Assembly: GCA_034928305.1 (NCBI GenBank)
Contig: JAYFOZ010000002.1
Coordinates: forward strand, 558,001 to 622,000
Length of the DNA: 64,000 nt
Source of the DNA: Methanomassiliicoccaceae archaeon
GTDB taxonomy: Archaea; Thermoplasmatota; Thermoplasmata; Methanomassiliicoccales; Methanomethylophilaceae
Direction of reading: 5' to 3'
A program made the translations under genes and the position numbers. The notes beneath the pieces were generated by a model. That model was not told the DNA's origin. It was given only the letters and a program-made list of their open reading frames with translations, and searched no databases. Shown here piece after piece: positions 1 to 8,349 of this stretch. Numbering within the stretch: position 1 is the stretch's first letter; the number at the start of each line of letters is the position of its first letter.

Positions 1-1290
1 CATCGGGAATATGTGCAGGACAAGGCCGGCGAATACGAATGCCAGCAGAATAGCCAGAGCTCCTGCGAGATAATACATTCCGGCACCTATGGCGCCGCCA
101 ATAATGAGCAGCTCGCCAATGAAAAGAGGAAAAGGCGGGGCTCCTGCCACTGCAAGTCCTCCTGCGGCAGTGGCGAATCCCGAAAATCTCATCTTCTGAG
201 ATACGCCCTTTATTTCGGACATGATCCTGGTTTTGTAGATTTGGGTTATATTGCCGGCGCAGAAGAATACCAGGGGCTTGCATATGGAATGGGCCATAAC
301 CTGGAACATAGCTCCGAAAAGAGCCAGGGGCGTACCTATTCCCAGACCTATGGCTATGAGGCCCATATTCTCCACGCTGGAATATGCCAGCATCCTCTTG
401 AAGTCCTTGGATACCAGTATGAAGGCCGCCGCTACCAGAAGAGACGTGATACCGAACAAAAGCAGAATGTGCCGGGCGAAGTCCGGGTTCACGATCTCCG
501 ATACGGAGTAGAACCGCATTATCCCGTACATGGCGCAGTTTAGAAGCGCTCCCGACATTATTCCGCTCACGGGACTGGGCGCCTGGCTGTGGGCGTCCGG
601 CAACCAGTTATGGAGGGGAGCAAGGCCCGCCTTCATTCCAAGGCCTATTATGAAGAGTATGGCCGCGAATTTCATAAAAATCGGATTCAGATTTGCGGCG
701 TTGGCCACGAGGGCCGGCCAATCCAGTGCTCTGTCGTCCGGTATGAATCCGGAGGATGCGGCGTAAAGCATGGCGATCCCAAAGAGTGCCAGTGTTATGC
801 CCACTGAACAGAGCATTATGTATTTCCATGATGCCTCGGTGGCACTTTTATCCTTATATAGGCCCACAAGGAAAGCCGATACTAGCGTGGTGGATCCGAT
901 GCCTATCCAAGTTAGCGCCGCCGAACGTACGGCGAAGGTTATCAGCATCGTGGAGATGAATACGAACATGGTGAAGTAGAACCATCTCATCTCCCTCGCG
1001 TTAAGGCGGCCCTCGTCCCATTCGGTCTTCAGATAATCCTTCGAATACAGCAGCGTTGCAAAGGAAACGAATGCAGTGATCAGAAGGAAGAATGCGGAAA
1101 GGCTGTCTATATACCATATCGATGTGTCCAGGACATTTCCTGTTATCGGGGAGATGCAGCAGTAGATCGCAGCGGCCAGCGAGGCGAATGCCCCCATTAT
1201 GGATATGCGGAACAGGCCCTTGGTGCCAAACGGCAGGAGGCAGAGCAGACCGGCCAAGAGGGGTACTAGGATCATTATCGTTACGATCAT
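1..1290 (-). CDS. Hydrogenase-4 / formate hydrogenlyase membrane subunit, HyfF-like (partial)
   Basis: This gene starts with ATG at 1290 and runs off the left edge, leaving 430 codons visible. The translation is a multi-spanning membrane protein of the NuoL/M/N antiporter family. Around residue 230 it has the hallmark lysine and histidine segment (GLGMKAGLAPLHNWLPDAH), and later a second conserved segment (LAYSSVENMG). This fits HyfF-type subunits, which translocate ions in membrane-bound [NiFe] hydrogenase or formate hydrogenlyase complexes. Its ATG overlaps the stop of the HyfE-like gene (ATGA), so the four genes are translationally coupled. The catalytic subunits would lie beyond the window, so whether this is a true hydrogenase or a related complex cannot be decided here. 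Confidence 0.85.
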   Translation of the reverse strand, partial: MIVTIMILVPLLAGLLCLLPFGTKGLFRISIMGAFASLAAAIYCCISPITGNVLDTSIWYIDSLSAFFLLITAFVSFATLLYSKDYLKTEWDEGRLNAREMRWFYFTMFVFISTMLITFAVRSAALTWIGIGSTTLVSAFLVGLYKDKSATEASWKYIMLCSVGITLALFGIAMLYAASSGFIPDDRALDWPALVANAANLNPIFMKFAAILFIIGLGMKAGLAPLHNWLPDAHSQAPSPVSGIMSGALLNCAMYGIMRFYSVSEIVNPDFARHILLLFGITSLLVAAAFILVSKDFKRMLAYSSVENMGLIAIGLGIGTPLALFGAMFQVMAHSICKPLVFFCAGNITQIYKTRIMSEIKGVSQKMRFSGFATAAGGLAVAGAPPFPLFIGELLIIGGAIGAGMYYLAGALAILLAFVFAGLVLHIFPM

Positions 1291-1949
1291 TCTTCTTTCA
1301 GCCTCCGCAGTAAAGTGGTATCCACCGAATCAAAGGATTTGTTGATCCTGAATGCGAATATTCCGATAATTATCATGGCCATGAGCACATCGAAGAAGGC
1401 CCCCAGCTCGACTATGAAGGGCATTCCGTTGGAGAGGGCTATAGCTCCAAGGAAAAGACCGTTCTCGACCATCAGCAGACCCACGACCTCGCTTATGGCT
1501 TTGCGGCGGGTCGCCATCATGAGCATCCCTATCAGCATTATAGAGAAGGAGAGCACCAGGGAGTTCCTCTCTGCGGTATCTAAAGTTATTATCAGCGGCT
1601 CCGACACATAATATGAAAATATTATGAGGGCGGCGGAAAGGAGAATAGACCCGGGTATTCCCAGGGACAGGGACATCTCGTCATCCGCCTTTATGCGGGA
1701 CATGATGTATTTCAGCATCCTCGGTATCAGAAGGACCTTGATCCCGAAGGTCATGGCCGCCATGATGTAAATGTGAGGCTCGTTCTGAGAATATGCGACC
1801 GTGAACTCGAAGGCCGCAAGGAACAGGGACTGCAATATGAACAACCTGATGAGAGGTTGCATCCTTACGCTTGCCATTGCCAGCACTGATGCCAGCAGCA
1901 TGCATACGGCGAAGATGTCAATGAGATTGTTGGTCAATATCTGGTCCAT
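1287..1949 (-). CDS. Hydrogenase-4 membrane subunit, HyfE-like
   Basis: A 220-residue integral membrane protein with about six hydrophobic segments, matching the HyfE family (short, NuoK-related) of group 4 hydrogenase complexes. I chose ATG 1949 because a GAGGT ribosome binding site lies 8 nt upstream; an upstream in-frame ATG at 1970 would add seven residues and overlap the hyfC-like gene further. The conserved part contains charged residues in or next to membrane helices (VVGLLMVENGLF), as expected for a proton or sodium path. It lies between the HyfC-like and HyfF-like genes in one leftward operon. No separate HyfD-like gene is present between them. Confidence 0.85.
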   Translation of the reverse strand: MDQILTNNLIDIFAVCMLLASVLAMASVRMQPLIRLFILQSLFLAAFEFTVAYSQNEPHIYIMAAMTFGIKVLLIPRMLKYIMSRIKADDEMSLSLGIPGSILLSAALIIFSYYVSEPLIITLDTAERNSLVLSFSIMLIGMLMMATRRKAISEVVGLLMVENGLFLGAIALSNGMPFIVELGAFFDVLMAMIIIGIFAFRINKSFDSVDTTLLRRLKEE

Positions 1950-1959
1950 AAAATATACC

Positions 1960-2904
1960 TCACAGAACATACAGCGATATCATTGCCATCAGGGACAGTG
2001 CGAAGGACACCGTCAGCATGTTGGGCATCCTGAATACCCTCATCTTCGCAATGGTGCTCTCGAGGAGAGCTATTCCGAAGGCGATCACAAGCATTTTTGC
2101 AATTATTACAATGACCGAAACGGCCAGGTCCAGGGGCGCCATAGTAATCGCCGTTCCCCATGGGAAGAAAAGCGTTCCCAGCAGGGCCATGAATATGGTC
2201 AACCGGAGCATGGAGGCCATCTCCATCATGGCGAGGCCTCTGCCCGAATATTCCAGAAGCATGCCCTCGTGTATCATGGTAAGTTCCAGATGGGTGTCCG
2301 GGTTATCGAAGGGCACCCTCGTGTTCTCGGCCACCATGGTTATAACGAACGACGTTCCGGCCAACAGCAGGGCCGGAGATATGGCGAATGCACCGGCCCC
2401 TATTATGGAAGAGGATATGTCGGTTATATCGAATCCCACTCCTGTTATGGCGGAAAGGGTCATTATGGAAAGTAGAAGGGCCGGCTCTATCAGAACGGAC
2501 ATCATGGCCTCCCTGCTGCTGCCCATTCCTCCGAAGGCGGAACCTCCTTCCAGCCCTCCGAGGACCATGGCGAACCTGAACATGGTGAAAATGTAGACCA
2601 TGGCGATCACGTCCGCATAGGGTGCCAGGACGCCTGTGTAAATGAACGGCGTCATTGCCGCAAGCAGGAGCATGGAAGTAATGCATATGAGAGGTATTGC
2701 GCGGAACAGGAAGGATGCGTTCTCGGATACCACGGACTCCTTCTTTATGAGTTTGCGCAGGTCGCGGTAAGGCTGGAATATGCTTGCCCCCACTCTGTTC
2801 TGCATAAGGGCCTTGAACTTGCCTATTATGCCTGCTATCAACGGAGATATCATGACCAGGGCCGCGGCCTGTATCAGCATGATCGCCAATTCCGCATAGT
2901 TCAT
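1960..2904 (-). CDS. Hydrogenase-4 membrane anchor subunit, HyfC-like (NuoH family)
   Basis: A 314-residue membrane protein of the NuoH/HycD/HyfC family, which anchors the hydrophilic electron-transfer arm to the membrane arm. Family features seen are an N-terminal helix followed by a basic and aromatic loop (RVGASIFQPYRDLRKL, about residues 37-52) and a later acidic loop (NTRVPFDNPDTHLELTMIHE, about residues 205-225) that faces the quinone or ferredoxin-side module in relatives. Its start ATG overlaps the HyfB-like stop by four bases. The length is normal for the family. Confidence 0.9.
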   Translation of the reverse strand: MNYAELAIMLIQAAALVMISPLIAGIIGKFKALMQNRVGASIFQPYRDLRKLIKKESVVSENASFLFRAIPLICITSMLLLAAMTPFIYTGVLAPYADVIAMVYIFTMFRFAMVLGGLEGGSAFGGMGSSREAMMSVLIEPALLLSIMTLSAITGVGFDITDISSSIIGAGAFAISPALLLAGTSFVITMVAENTRVPFDNPDTHLELTMIHEGMLLEYSGRGLAMMEMASMLRLTIFMALLGTLFFPWGTAITMAPLDLAVSVIVIIAKMLVIAFGIALLESTIAKMRVFRMPNMLTVSFALSLMAMISLYVL

Positions 2905-4880
2905 AGGAGTCTCACCGCCAGGAGAGCGACGACGAGCGTCGCCAGCAGGTACGCGAAATATGTCTGGATATTACCGGTCTGGGTCTTTCCTATCTTCTCC
3001 GACAGGAACAGTATTATTGCAGATAACGGCTTATACAGATACTTTACAAAAGGTTCTGTGAACTCGGTTACAACGATCTTCTCATCTTTGCCCTCGGACT
3101 CCTTAACGGTTGCCGTATCCCCGTAGAATGGATGGAACACCCTCACCAGGGGCTGGGAGAATCCTACGGACGAATACTGCATGTCGTCTTCGAGTCTCCC
3201 GCCGCAACCCCATGTGCGGGTCGACCTCTCCCTGTGCTTCTCCCCTTTAAAAATCCATAGCAGGAGTGCCAATATCGCTACTATTGTCGCTCCCAGAACA
3301 AACGGCAGGAGCTCCCCGGACATGACGCTCCTGTACCCGGGCTCGGGAAGCATTCCCGTGACGGATACTATTCCGGACGAGATGACATCCATTATAACCG
3401 TGGCGAAGAAACCCATTCCCAGGCAGAGCATGGCCAATATCGCCATAGGGAGTATGGTACCTTTCTTCATGGGGCGGGGATTCTTCATCCCCTCGGAACG
3501 AGGCCTGCCCAGAAACACGAAAGCATAGAGGCGTGCATACGATGCAGCCATCATCATGCCGCATATCCCCACGGCGGCAAGGGCGAGAGGCATAAGGAGG
3601 CTCATGCCTTTGGATTCCAGGTCGGCCCCCATAAGGGATTGGATCATCAGCCATTCGCTTACGAACCCGTTGGTGGGCGGTATGGCCGCCATGGACAGCA
3701 CGCCTACTATCGCAACGGCGGACAGAACGGGAAGGGCCTTGGAGAGCCCGCCCATCCTTCCTATGTTCTTCTCTCCTGTGCAGTCCTCGACGGTGTCGAT
3801 GGTCATCAGCATCAGGGATTTGAAGACGGCATGATTCATGGTATGGAGGACCGCCGCTATCAGAACGAGCTTGGCCAGCGCCGGAGACTCACCGAAATAT
3901 ATCATCCCGAGGGATATGCAAAGGACTACCAGGGCCATATTCTCCATGCTGGAATATGCAAGTATCTTCTTGGGCTCCTTCTGGACCAGGGATTCCATTG
4001 CCCCCCATAGGGCCGTTACGGCGGCAAGGGCCAATATGGCAAATGCTACCCAGGTCATGGCGGGAGAGGCCCCGATGTATGAGAATATGCTCTTAATGAG
4101 TATCAGTACGGCCACGTTCGAGCAGACGGTGGAGAGCAGCGCGGTGGTATGTATGGGGGCGGAAGCGTACAGATTCGGCATCCATGCGTGGAAGGGCACA
4201 AGGCCAAGCTTTGAACCGAATCCCAGGACGATCATCAATATCAGGATCATTGAAGTTCCGGCCCCCAGGGAAGAGCCGAGGTCCCTCCATTCGGAGAGTA
4301 CCTGGGTCCCGGTGACCGATGAGATGTAAAGGAAGGCGCATATGAGGAGCACGCCTCCTATGTGGGCTATCACGAAGAACAGCCATCTGGCTTTTTCGTT
4401 GTTGTCGTTTTTGGAAAGGAGGAAGGTCGTCAGCGTGACCATTTCCCAGGAAAATAGGAGAACCAGCACGCTGTCGGCCGCCATGCATGAAAAACATGCA
4501 AGGAAAAGTACGTTGAGCAAAGCGCTGTATCTGCATCCGGAATCCGATGTGGACTTGACAACGTGGACCACGATCAGCATGAATATCACGGACGAAAAGG
4601 ATATCATGGATGCGGAAAGCTGATCGATCGACAGCATATACGCTCCTGTGGCAGAGGAGATAGGCAGCGTATAGCTGAGATCGACCCCGGCGCGCCATAG
4701 GAAATATGTCGACGCCCCCGCCAAGCATGAAACAATGCATAGGCTGGCCACCACGTTGGCGACTTTGTTGGATTTCGAGAAAGTGCCCAGTATCATACCC
4801 GCTACCGCGGGTACGAATACAGCGACGAAGAATACCGCTGCCAATGCCCCATCCTGCAAATGCACGTTAAGGATATCCAT
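2901..4880 (-). CDS. Hydrogenase-4 / formate hydrogenlyase membrane subunit, HyfB-like
   Basis: A 659-residue polytopic membrane protein of the NuoL/M/N family, closest in layout to HyfB/HycC of hydrogenase-4 and formate hydrogenlyase. The central proton_antipo_M region has the expected motifs, KLGLVPFHAWMPNLYASAP near residue 225 and a later LAYSSMENMA segment. The C-terminal third includes a soluble stretch (about residues 550-620) before a last helix. It is the first gene of the visible operon. An AT-rich TATA-like element about 30 bp before the ATG suggests a leaderless transcript. The energy-coupling role is inferred from the family; the partner catalytic subunits are not in the window. 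Confidence 0.9.
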   Translation of the reverse strand: MDILNVHLQDGALAAVFFVAVFVPAVAGMILGTFSKSNKVANVVASLCIVSCLAGASTYFLWRAGVDLSYTLPISSATGAYMLSIDQLSASMISFSSVIFMLIVVHVVKSTSDSGCRYSALLNVLFLACFSCMAADSVLVLLFSWEMVTLTTFLLSKNDNNEKARWLFFVIAHIGGVLLICAFLYISSVTGTQVLSEWRDLGSSLGAGTSMILILMIVLGFGSKLGLVPFHAWMPNLYASAPIHTTALLSTVCSNVAVLILIKSIFSYIGASPAMTWVAFAILALAAVTALWGAMESLVQKEPKKILAYSSMENMALVVLCISLGMIYFGESPALAKLVLIAAVLHTMNHAVFKSLMLMTIDTVEDCTGEKNIGRMGGLSKALPVLSAVAIVGVLSMAAIPPTNGFVSEWLMIQSLMGADLESKGMSLLMPLALAAVGICGMMMAASYARLYAFVFLGRPRSEGMKNPRPMKKGTILPMAILAMLCLGMGFFATVIMDVISSGIVSVTGMLPEPGYRSVMSGELLPFVLGATIVAILALLLWIFKGEKHRERSTRTWGCGGRLEDDMQYSSVGFSQPLVRVFHPFYGDTATVKESEGKDEKIVVTEFTEPFVKYLYKPLSAIILFLSEKIGKTQTGNIQTYFAYLLATLVVALLAVRLL

Positions 4881-4905
4881 TCGAATGAACGGGCCACAGG
4901 CTCAT

Positions 4906-4917
4906 TGTATTTTAAAC
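4906..4917 (-). promoter_or_regulatory. Predicted TATA box of the hyf-like operon
   Basis: Read on the minus strand this is CGTTTAAAATAC, centred about 31 bp upstream of the HyfB-like ATG at 4880. The spacing fits an archaeal TATA box for a leaderless transcript. It rests on position and composition only. Confidence 0.45.
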
Positions 4918-5030
4918 GTTTGTTCTACCGTCTTTGATTTCCAAGCTTTCTTCGATTGTTTGTCGAACGGGTCAGATGTTCGCTCAAAGAACCCGAGAAA
5001 AATGACAGAACGTTTTTATGACGTAATATG

Positions 5031-5087
5031 TCGGACCGGTCGAAGTCGCCGCGAGAGATACGCGACCAATCGTAATCGACCGACCGA
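5031..5087. other. Strong intergenic hairpin between tRNA-Ala and the hyf-like operon
   Basis: The outer arms TCGGACCGGTCGA (5031-5043) and TCGACCGACCGA (5076-5087) are complementary with one small irregularity. Inside them GTCGC (5045-5049) pairs with GCGAC (5062-5066). The structure sits 23 bp beyond the 3' end of tRNA-Ala. It could be a transcript end for the tRNA, a protein-binding dyad or part of a small RNA. It does not have a long T tract on either strand. Confidence 0.4.
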
Positions 5088-5109
5088 TTTTAACACTCGG
5101 ATGGGAAAA

Positions 5110-5186
5110 TGGTGGACAAGGCGAGACTCGAACTCGCGACTTCTTCGTTGCGAACGAAGCGATCTACCGGGCTGATCTACTTGCCC
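5110..5186 (-). tRNA. tRNA-Ala (anticodon CGC)
   Basis: Read on the minus strand this folds as a full cloverleaf: acceptor GGGCAAG/CTTGTCC, D arm GATC/GATC, anticodon arm CTTCG-TTCGCAA-CGAAG and T arm GCGAG-TTCGAGT-CTCGC. The anticodon is CGC, reading GCG (alanine). The third acceptor pair is G:U, the universal alanine identity element. The 3' CCA is encoded (5110-5112), with discriminator A at 5113. A TATA-like TTTTATATC lies about 25 bp upstream (near 5212-5220). Confidence 0.95.
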
Positions 5187-5373
5187 ATCAGTGACTGTCA
5201 TTCAGAGGTAAGATATAAAACATTTGCAACATCGAACCGTAAATATCGTACCAGCAAAGTCTGTTTCAGTTCTTGATGCATACGGATAACAAGAATGTAT
5301 TATCCTGGTAACACTAATCTCAAATCGGTAATAATGTTATATATGGGTGGCCACATTTTAACATAGGATTTGC

Positions 5374-6177
5374 ATGGCATTCTATAATGTGACCTATAAT
5401 AAGAAGCACGATTTTGCAACCGTACATAATTATGGGTGCACGTTCCGATGTCCTATTTGCAGCTACAAGCTCCGCAGCGGTCCCAACGGAACTCCCGGCC
5501 TCGCATATCCGAGACCCGAGAAGTTTCTGAGGCCGGAGGAGATCGAGGATGCGTTGCTTTCGGTCTGCCCGTCGCGCGTCAACTTCATGGGAGGCGAGCC
5601 CACCGTTTCCAAGGACCTGCCGAGGCTCCTCGCCTTCTGCAAGAGCTCCCTCGGAGCCACCACGGCCCTCGGGCACACCAACGGATCCAATCTCTCGTTG
5701 GATAACATAGATGCGGCCAACGTCGGCCTCAAAGCCTGGGACGAGGGCTGCCACCTGCTACTGACAGGGATTACCAAGGCGAAGATCTACGGCGAGGTCA
5801 GATCGGCCGTGGGGCGCGGAATGGACGTTGCCACCAACATGATCTACATCCCCGGATGCGTCGAGACCGATCAGATCGAGGCCGCCGCCGAGCACCTATC
5901 GAATATAGGAATATCAAAATTCCACATCATGGGCTATATCCCGGTCCCGGGCCAGTCCTATCCTAGGCCGACCCTCAGGGAGATGGAGGCCGCCTGCAGG
6001 GCGGCCAGAAAATACATTCCTGACACCTACTATTCTCATCTCTCCCCGGAGGAGGTCATATCCCTCGACAGGAACGACGACCGTTTCGACGTGGAGGTCA
6101 TCCTGGGGACCGATGCCACCAGGGGAGTCGTAACGAAGGCCGATGAAGGCATTCCCGCATACCCTGTCATGAACTGA
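5374..6177 (+). CDS. Radical SAM protein of unknown function
   Basis: A 267-residue radical SAM enzyme. The [4Fe-4S] motif is CX3CX2C (GCTFRCPIC, residues 20-28), followed by the SAM-binding motif MGGEPT near residue 71. It resembles activating-enzyme-type radical SAM proteins in length and layout, with no extra C-terminal cysteine domain. A TATA box (TTATATAT, 5338-5345) lies about 30 bp before the ATG, so the transcript is probably leaderless. It stands alone; the next gene (PNPOx-like) begins 34 bp on and may be co-transcribed. The substrate cannot be inferred from the context. Confidence 0.8.
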   Translation: MAFYNVTYNKKHDFATVHNYGCTFRCPICSYKLRSGPNGTPGLAYPRPEKFLRPEEIEDALLSVCPSRVNFMGGEPTVSKDLPRLLAFCKSSLGATTALGHTNGSNLSLDNIDAANVGLKAWDEGCHLLLTGITKAKIYGEVRSAVGRGMDVATNMIYIPGCVETDQIEAAAEHLSNIGISKFHIMGYIPVPGQSYPRPTLREMEAACRAARKYIPDTYYSHLSPEEVISLDRNDDRFDVEVILGTDATRGVVTKADEGIPAYPVMN

Positions 6178-6211
6178 CGATAGTTTTACGTCAGAAACGC
6201 CATGTCCGGTC

Positions 6212-6619
6212 ATGACTATAACAGGCCTCAGCAAAGAAGTTCAGAGTGCAATGGAAGGGCAGAGGATCTATGCCCTGGCGACCGCTTCCAAAGACGGTGT
6301 CCCGAACGTCGTTCCCGTAGGTTTCCTTTTCGAGGGACCGGACGGAAATATATGGGTCATCGACAACTATATGGGCAAGACCCTGAAGAACGTTCGCGAG
6401 AACCCCGTGGCCTCGTTCTACATATGGCACGACGGAGTAAAAGAAAGCTATCAGGTCAAGTGCTCTGTGAAGATAGAGGATTCCGGCATCGATTATGAGA
6501 AAGCCGTAGCGCTGGCACATGAGAGGAAGGAGACCTATCCGGCCAAAACCCTGCTTAAGCTGACTGTGGAAGACGTCTTCTACGTCACACCGGGGGACCA
6601 CGCCGGGAAGAAGCTCTGA
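6212..6619 (+). CDS. Pyridoxamine 5'-phosphate oxidase-like flavin-binding protein
   Basis: A 135-residue single-domain protein with the split-barrel fold of the PNPOx-like family. Recognisable stretches are the N-terminal strand with TASKDGVPNVVPVGF (about residues 24-38) and NPVASFYIW near residue 65. Such small proteins bind FMN or F420, and many are reductases or scavengers of unknown substrate. It follows the radical SAM gene by 34 bp and converges on the small membrane gene at 6620. An alternative in-frame start is not needed; the ATG at 6212 gives the normal family length. Confidence 0.8.
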   Translation: MTITGLSKEVQSAMEGQRIYALATASKDGVPNVVPVGFLFEGPDGNIWVIDNYMGKTLKNVRENPVASFYIWHDGVKESYQVKCSVKIEDSGIDYEKAVALAHERKETYPAKTLLKLTVEDVFYVTPGDHAGKKL

Positions 6620-6790
6620 TCATTCTCCCTTGTCAACATACAAAGTGGCCAATCCTATCAGGCCGCCGAACGGTATGAACAGAAGATACTTGAGGGACGG
6701 GTCCAGATAATAGAATATCGAGAAAACCACGGACCCGACTATAAGGCCGAATATAGTGGCCTGTTTCAGTCTGGAGCTGCGGGTCACCAT
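6620..6790 (-). CDS. Small two-helix membrane protein downstream of purB
   Basis: A 56-residue protein that starts with ATG two bases after the purB stop codon. It has a basic N-terminus (MVTRSSRLKQ) and two hydrophobic segments, about residues 11-29 and 35-52, separated by a short polar turn (DPSLK). The close spacing shows it is in the purB operon. I do not recognise a family. Its position right behind purB and its clean hydrophobic pattern argue that it is real rather than chance. Function unknown. Confidence 0.65.
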   Translation of the reverse strand: MVTRSSRLKQATIFGLIVGSVVFSIFYYLDPSLKYLLFIPFGGLIGLATLYVDKGE

Positions 6791-6792
6791 GG

Positions 6793-8166
6793 TCACACCC
6801 TCTTGCCCAGGGCCTTCTCGGCGGCGGCGACCATGCGGTCGGTGATCTCTCCGGAACCTCCGGTATATCCTGCCGGGTCCATGACCTCTTTGATCTCTCT
6901 GGCGGTCAACACGCCTTTCAGTTCTTCAGTCTCGAGGAGCACGTCGCGGAGCTGGCGGTCGTGGTCTACGGCTACCATCGACGCCTTGCGGACGATCTCG
7001 TGGGCATCCTGCCTGCCGATACCCTTCTCGGTGAGTTTCATCATCACAGGCTCAGCCATCACAAGTCCCTTGGAAGACTCTATGTTGCGGAGCATTATGT
7101 CTGAATGGACGGTAAGTCCGTCGAATATGTAGTCGGTTTTCTTCAACATCTCGTCCATCAGTGCGAACACGTGCGGTATCGTGAACCTCTCCGCAGAGGA
7201 GTTCGACAGGTCCCTCTCGTGCCAGAGGACCTGGCATTCGAAGGTCGGCGTAACGAAACCACGCAGAACCCTCGCAAGTCCGCAGACGTTCTCCGAGTTG
7301 ATCGGGTTGCGCTTATGCGCCATGGTGGAGCTTCCGACCTGCTTGCTCTCGTCAAAGGCCTCGGACGCTTCGCCTATCTCCGACCTCTGGAGGTTCCTGA
7401 CCTCTGTGCAGTACCGTTCGAGCGAAGTGGCGATGTTCGCCATCAGGCAGATCAGCTCGGTATATCTGTCGCGGCCGACGACCTGTGTTGCGGCAGGTTC
7501 GTATTCCAGGCCGAGGTCCTTCATAACGGCCTCCTGAACCTTGAAGAAGTTCTTTCCCAGGGCCGCACCGGTCCCGACGGCGCCAGCCATCTTTCCGGCG
7601 CAGGCGCGGGGCCTTATCTCCCTCAGCCTGTCCCGGTGCCTCAGCATCTCTGCGATATATCCGGAGATCTTGAACCCGAAAGTGATGGGGATCGCGAACT
7701 GCGCGTGGGTCCTCCCTATCTCGAGCGTGTCCCTCTCCCTCTTGGCGAGCTTTGCGAATGTATAGATGAGGGAATCGACGTCTTCGTCGACGATGTCCAG
7801 GGCGGCCTTGATCTGAAGTGCGGTTGCCGTGTCGACGATATCGTTGGACGTGGCTCCCAGATGTACGTACTTGCCGGCGTTGCCGGAGCACTGTTCCGTC
7901 ATGGCCCTGATCATCGCCATCACGTCGTGCCTGGTCTCTTTCTCGATCTCCTTGACCCTTTCCGGTTTTACAAAATCGAGGTTGGCAATCCTGGTGATCT
8001 CGTCAGCATCCTCTTTGGTTATCGTGCCGAGGGATGCGTGAGCCCTTGCGAGAGCCGACTCCACATCCATCTGGTACCGAAGACGGCTGTCCTCGTAGAA
8101 TATGGACTTCATATTCTCGCGGCCGTATCTGTAGTCCAGAGGGCATAGTTCCTTCATGTGAATCAT
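6793..8166 (-). CDS. purB: Adenylosuccinate lyase
   Basis: A 457-residue member of the fumarase/aspartase superfamily. It catalyses two steps of purine synthesis: SAICAR to AICAR plus fumarate, and adenylosuccinate to AMP plus fumarate. The superfamily signature SSTMAHKRNP is present near residue 280 (flexible catalytic loop). The GATSNDIVDT segment is near residue 104 and GRTHAQFA near residue 152, the latter carrying the conserved histidine. A TATA box (TTATAAATA on the minus strand, about 8183-8191) lies some 20 to 25 bp before the ATG at 8166 and about 30 bp before an alternative ATG at 8157, so either could be a leaderless start. The length is normal. Confidence 0.95.
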   Translation of the reverse strand: MIHMKELCPLDYRYGRENMKSIFYEDSRLRYQMDVESALARAHASLGTITKEDADEITRIANLDFVKPERVKEIEKETRHDVMAMIRAMTEQCSGNAGKYVHLGATSNDIVDTATALQIKAALDIVDEDVDSLIYTFAKLAKRERDTLEIGRTHAQFAIPITFGFKISGYIAEMLRHRDRLREIRPRACAGKMAGAVGTGAALGKNFFKVQEAVMKDLGLEYEPAATQVVGRDRYTELICLMANIATSLERYCTEVRNLQRSEIGEASEAFDESKQVGSSTMAHKRNPINSENVCGLARVLRGFVTPTFECQVLWHERDLSNSSAERFTIPHVFALMDEMLKKTDYIFDGLTVHSDIMLRNIESSKGLVMAEPVMMKLTEKGIGRQDAHEIVRKASMVAVDHDRQLRDVLLETEELKGVLTAREIKEVMDPAGYTGGSGEITDRMVAAAEKALGKRV

Positions 8167-8241
8167 GTGTGTGAGTGAATCTCATTATTTATAACTGATT
8201 AAGTACGTGTTCCTGACGCGGGTTTCGTGCGAACAAGGGCG

Positions 8242-8275
8242 CTTATAAGATGAAATTAAGAGAAAATCTTATAAG
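8242..8275. promoter_or_regulatory. Mirrored TATA-box pair between purB and the coiled-coil gene
   Basis: CTTATAAGAT (8242-8251) and ATCTTATAAG (8266-8275) form a perfect 10-bp inverted repeat, and each arm contains the self-complementary core CTTATAAG. Both cores look like TATA boxes. The right one would start the rightward coiled-coil transcript near 8298. The arrangement could also be a dyad operator. Confidence 0.5.
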
Positions 8276-8305
8276 TGAATTGTTTCATAGCGCAAAACGT
8301 AAGTG

Positions 8306-8327
8306 GACCATGCTTTTACTCATGGTC
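8306..8327 (+). other. Stem-loop in the 5' leader of the coiled-coil gene
   Basis: GACCATG (8306-8312) pairs perfectly with CATGGTC (8321-8327) across an 8-nt loop. It lies 22 nt before the chosen start at 8350, inside the predicted leader. A role in translation or mRNA stability is possible but not shown. Confidence 0.4.
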
Positions 8328-8349
8328 GGTCGAACACGAGTGTGGATTT

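Noticed and set aside
7105-8148. 347-codon open frame opposite purB
   Set aside because: It lies wholly antisense to a clear purB gene and its translation has no family features.
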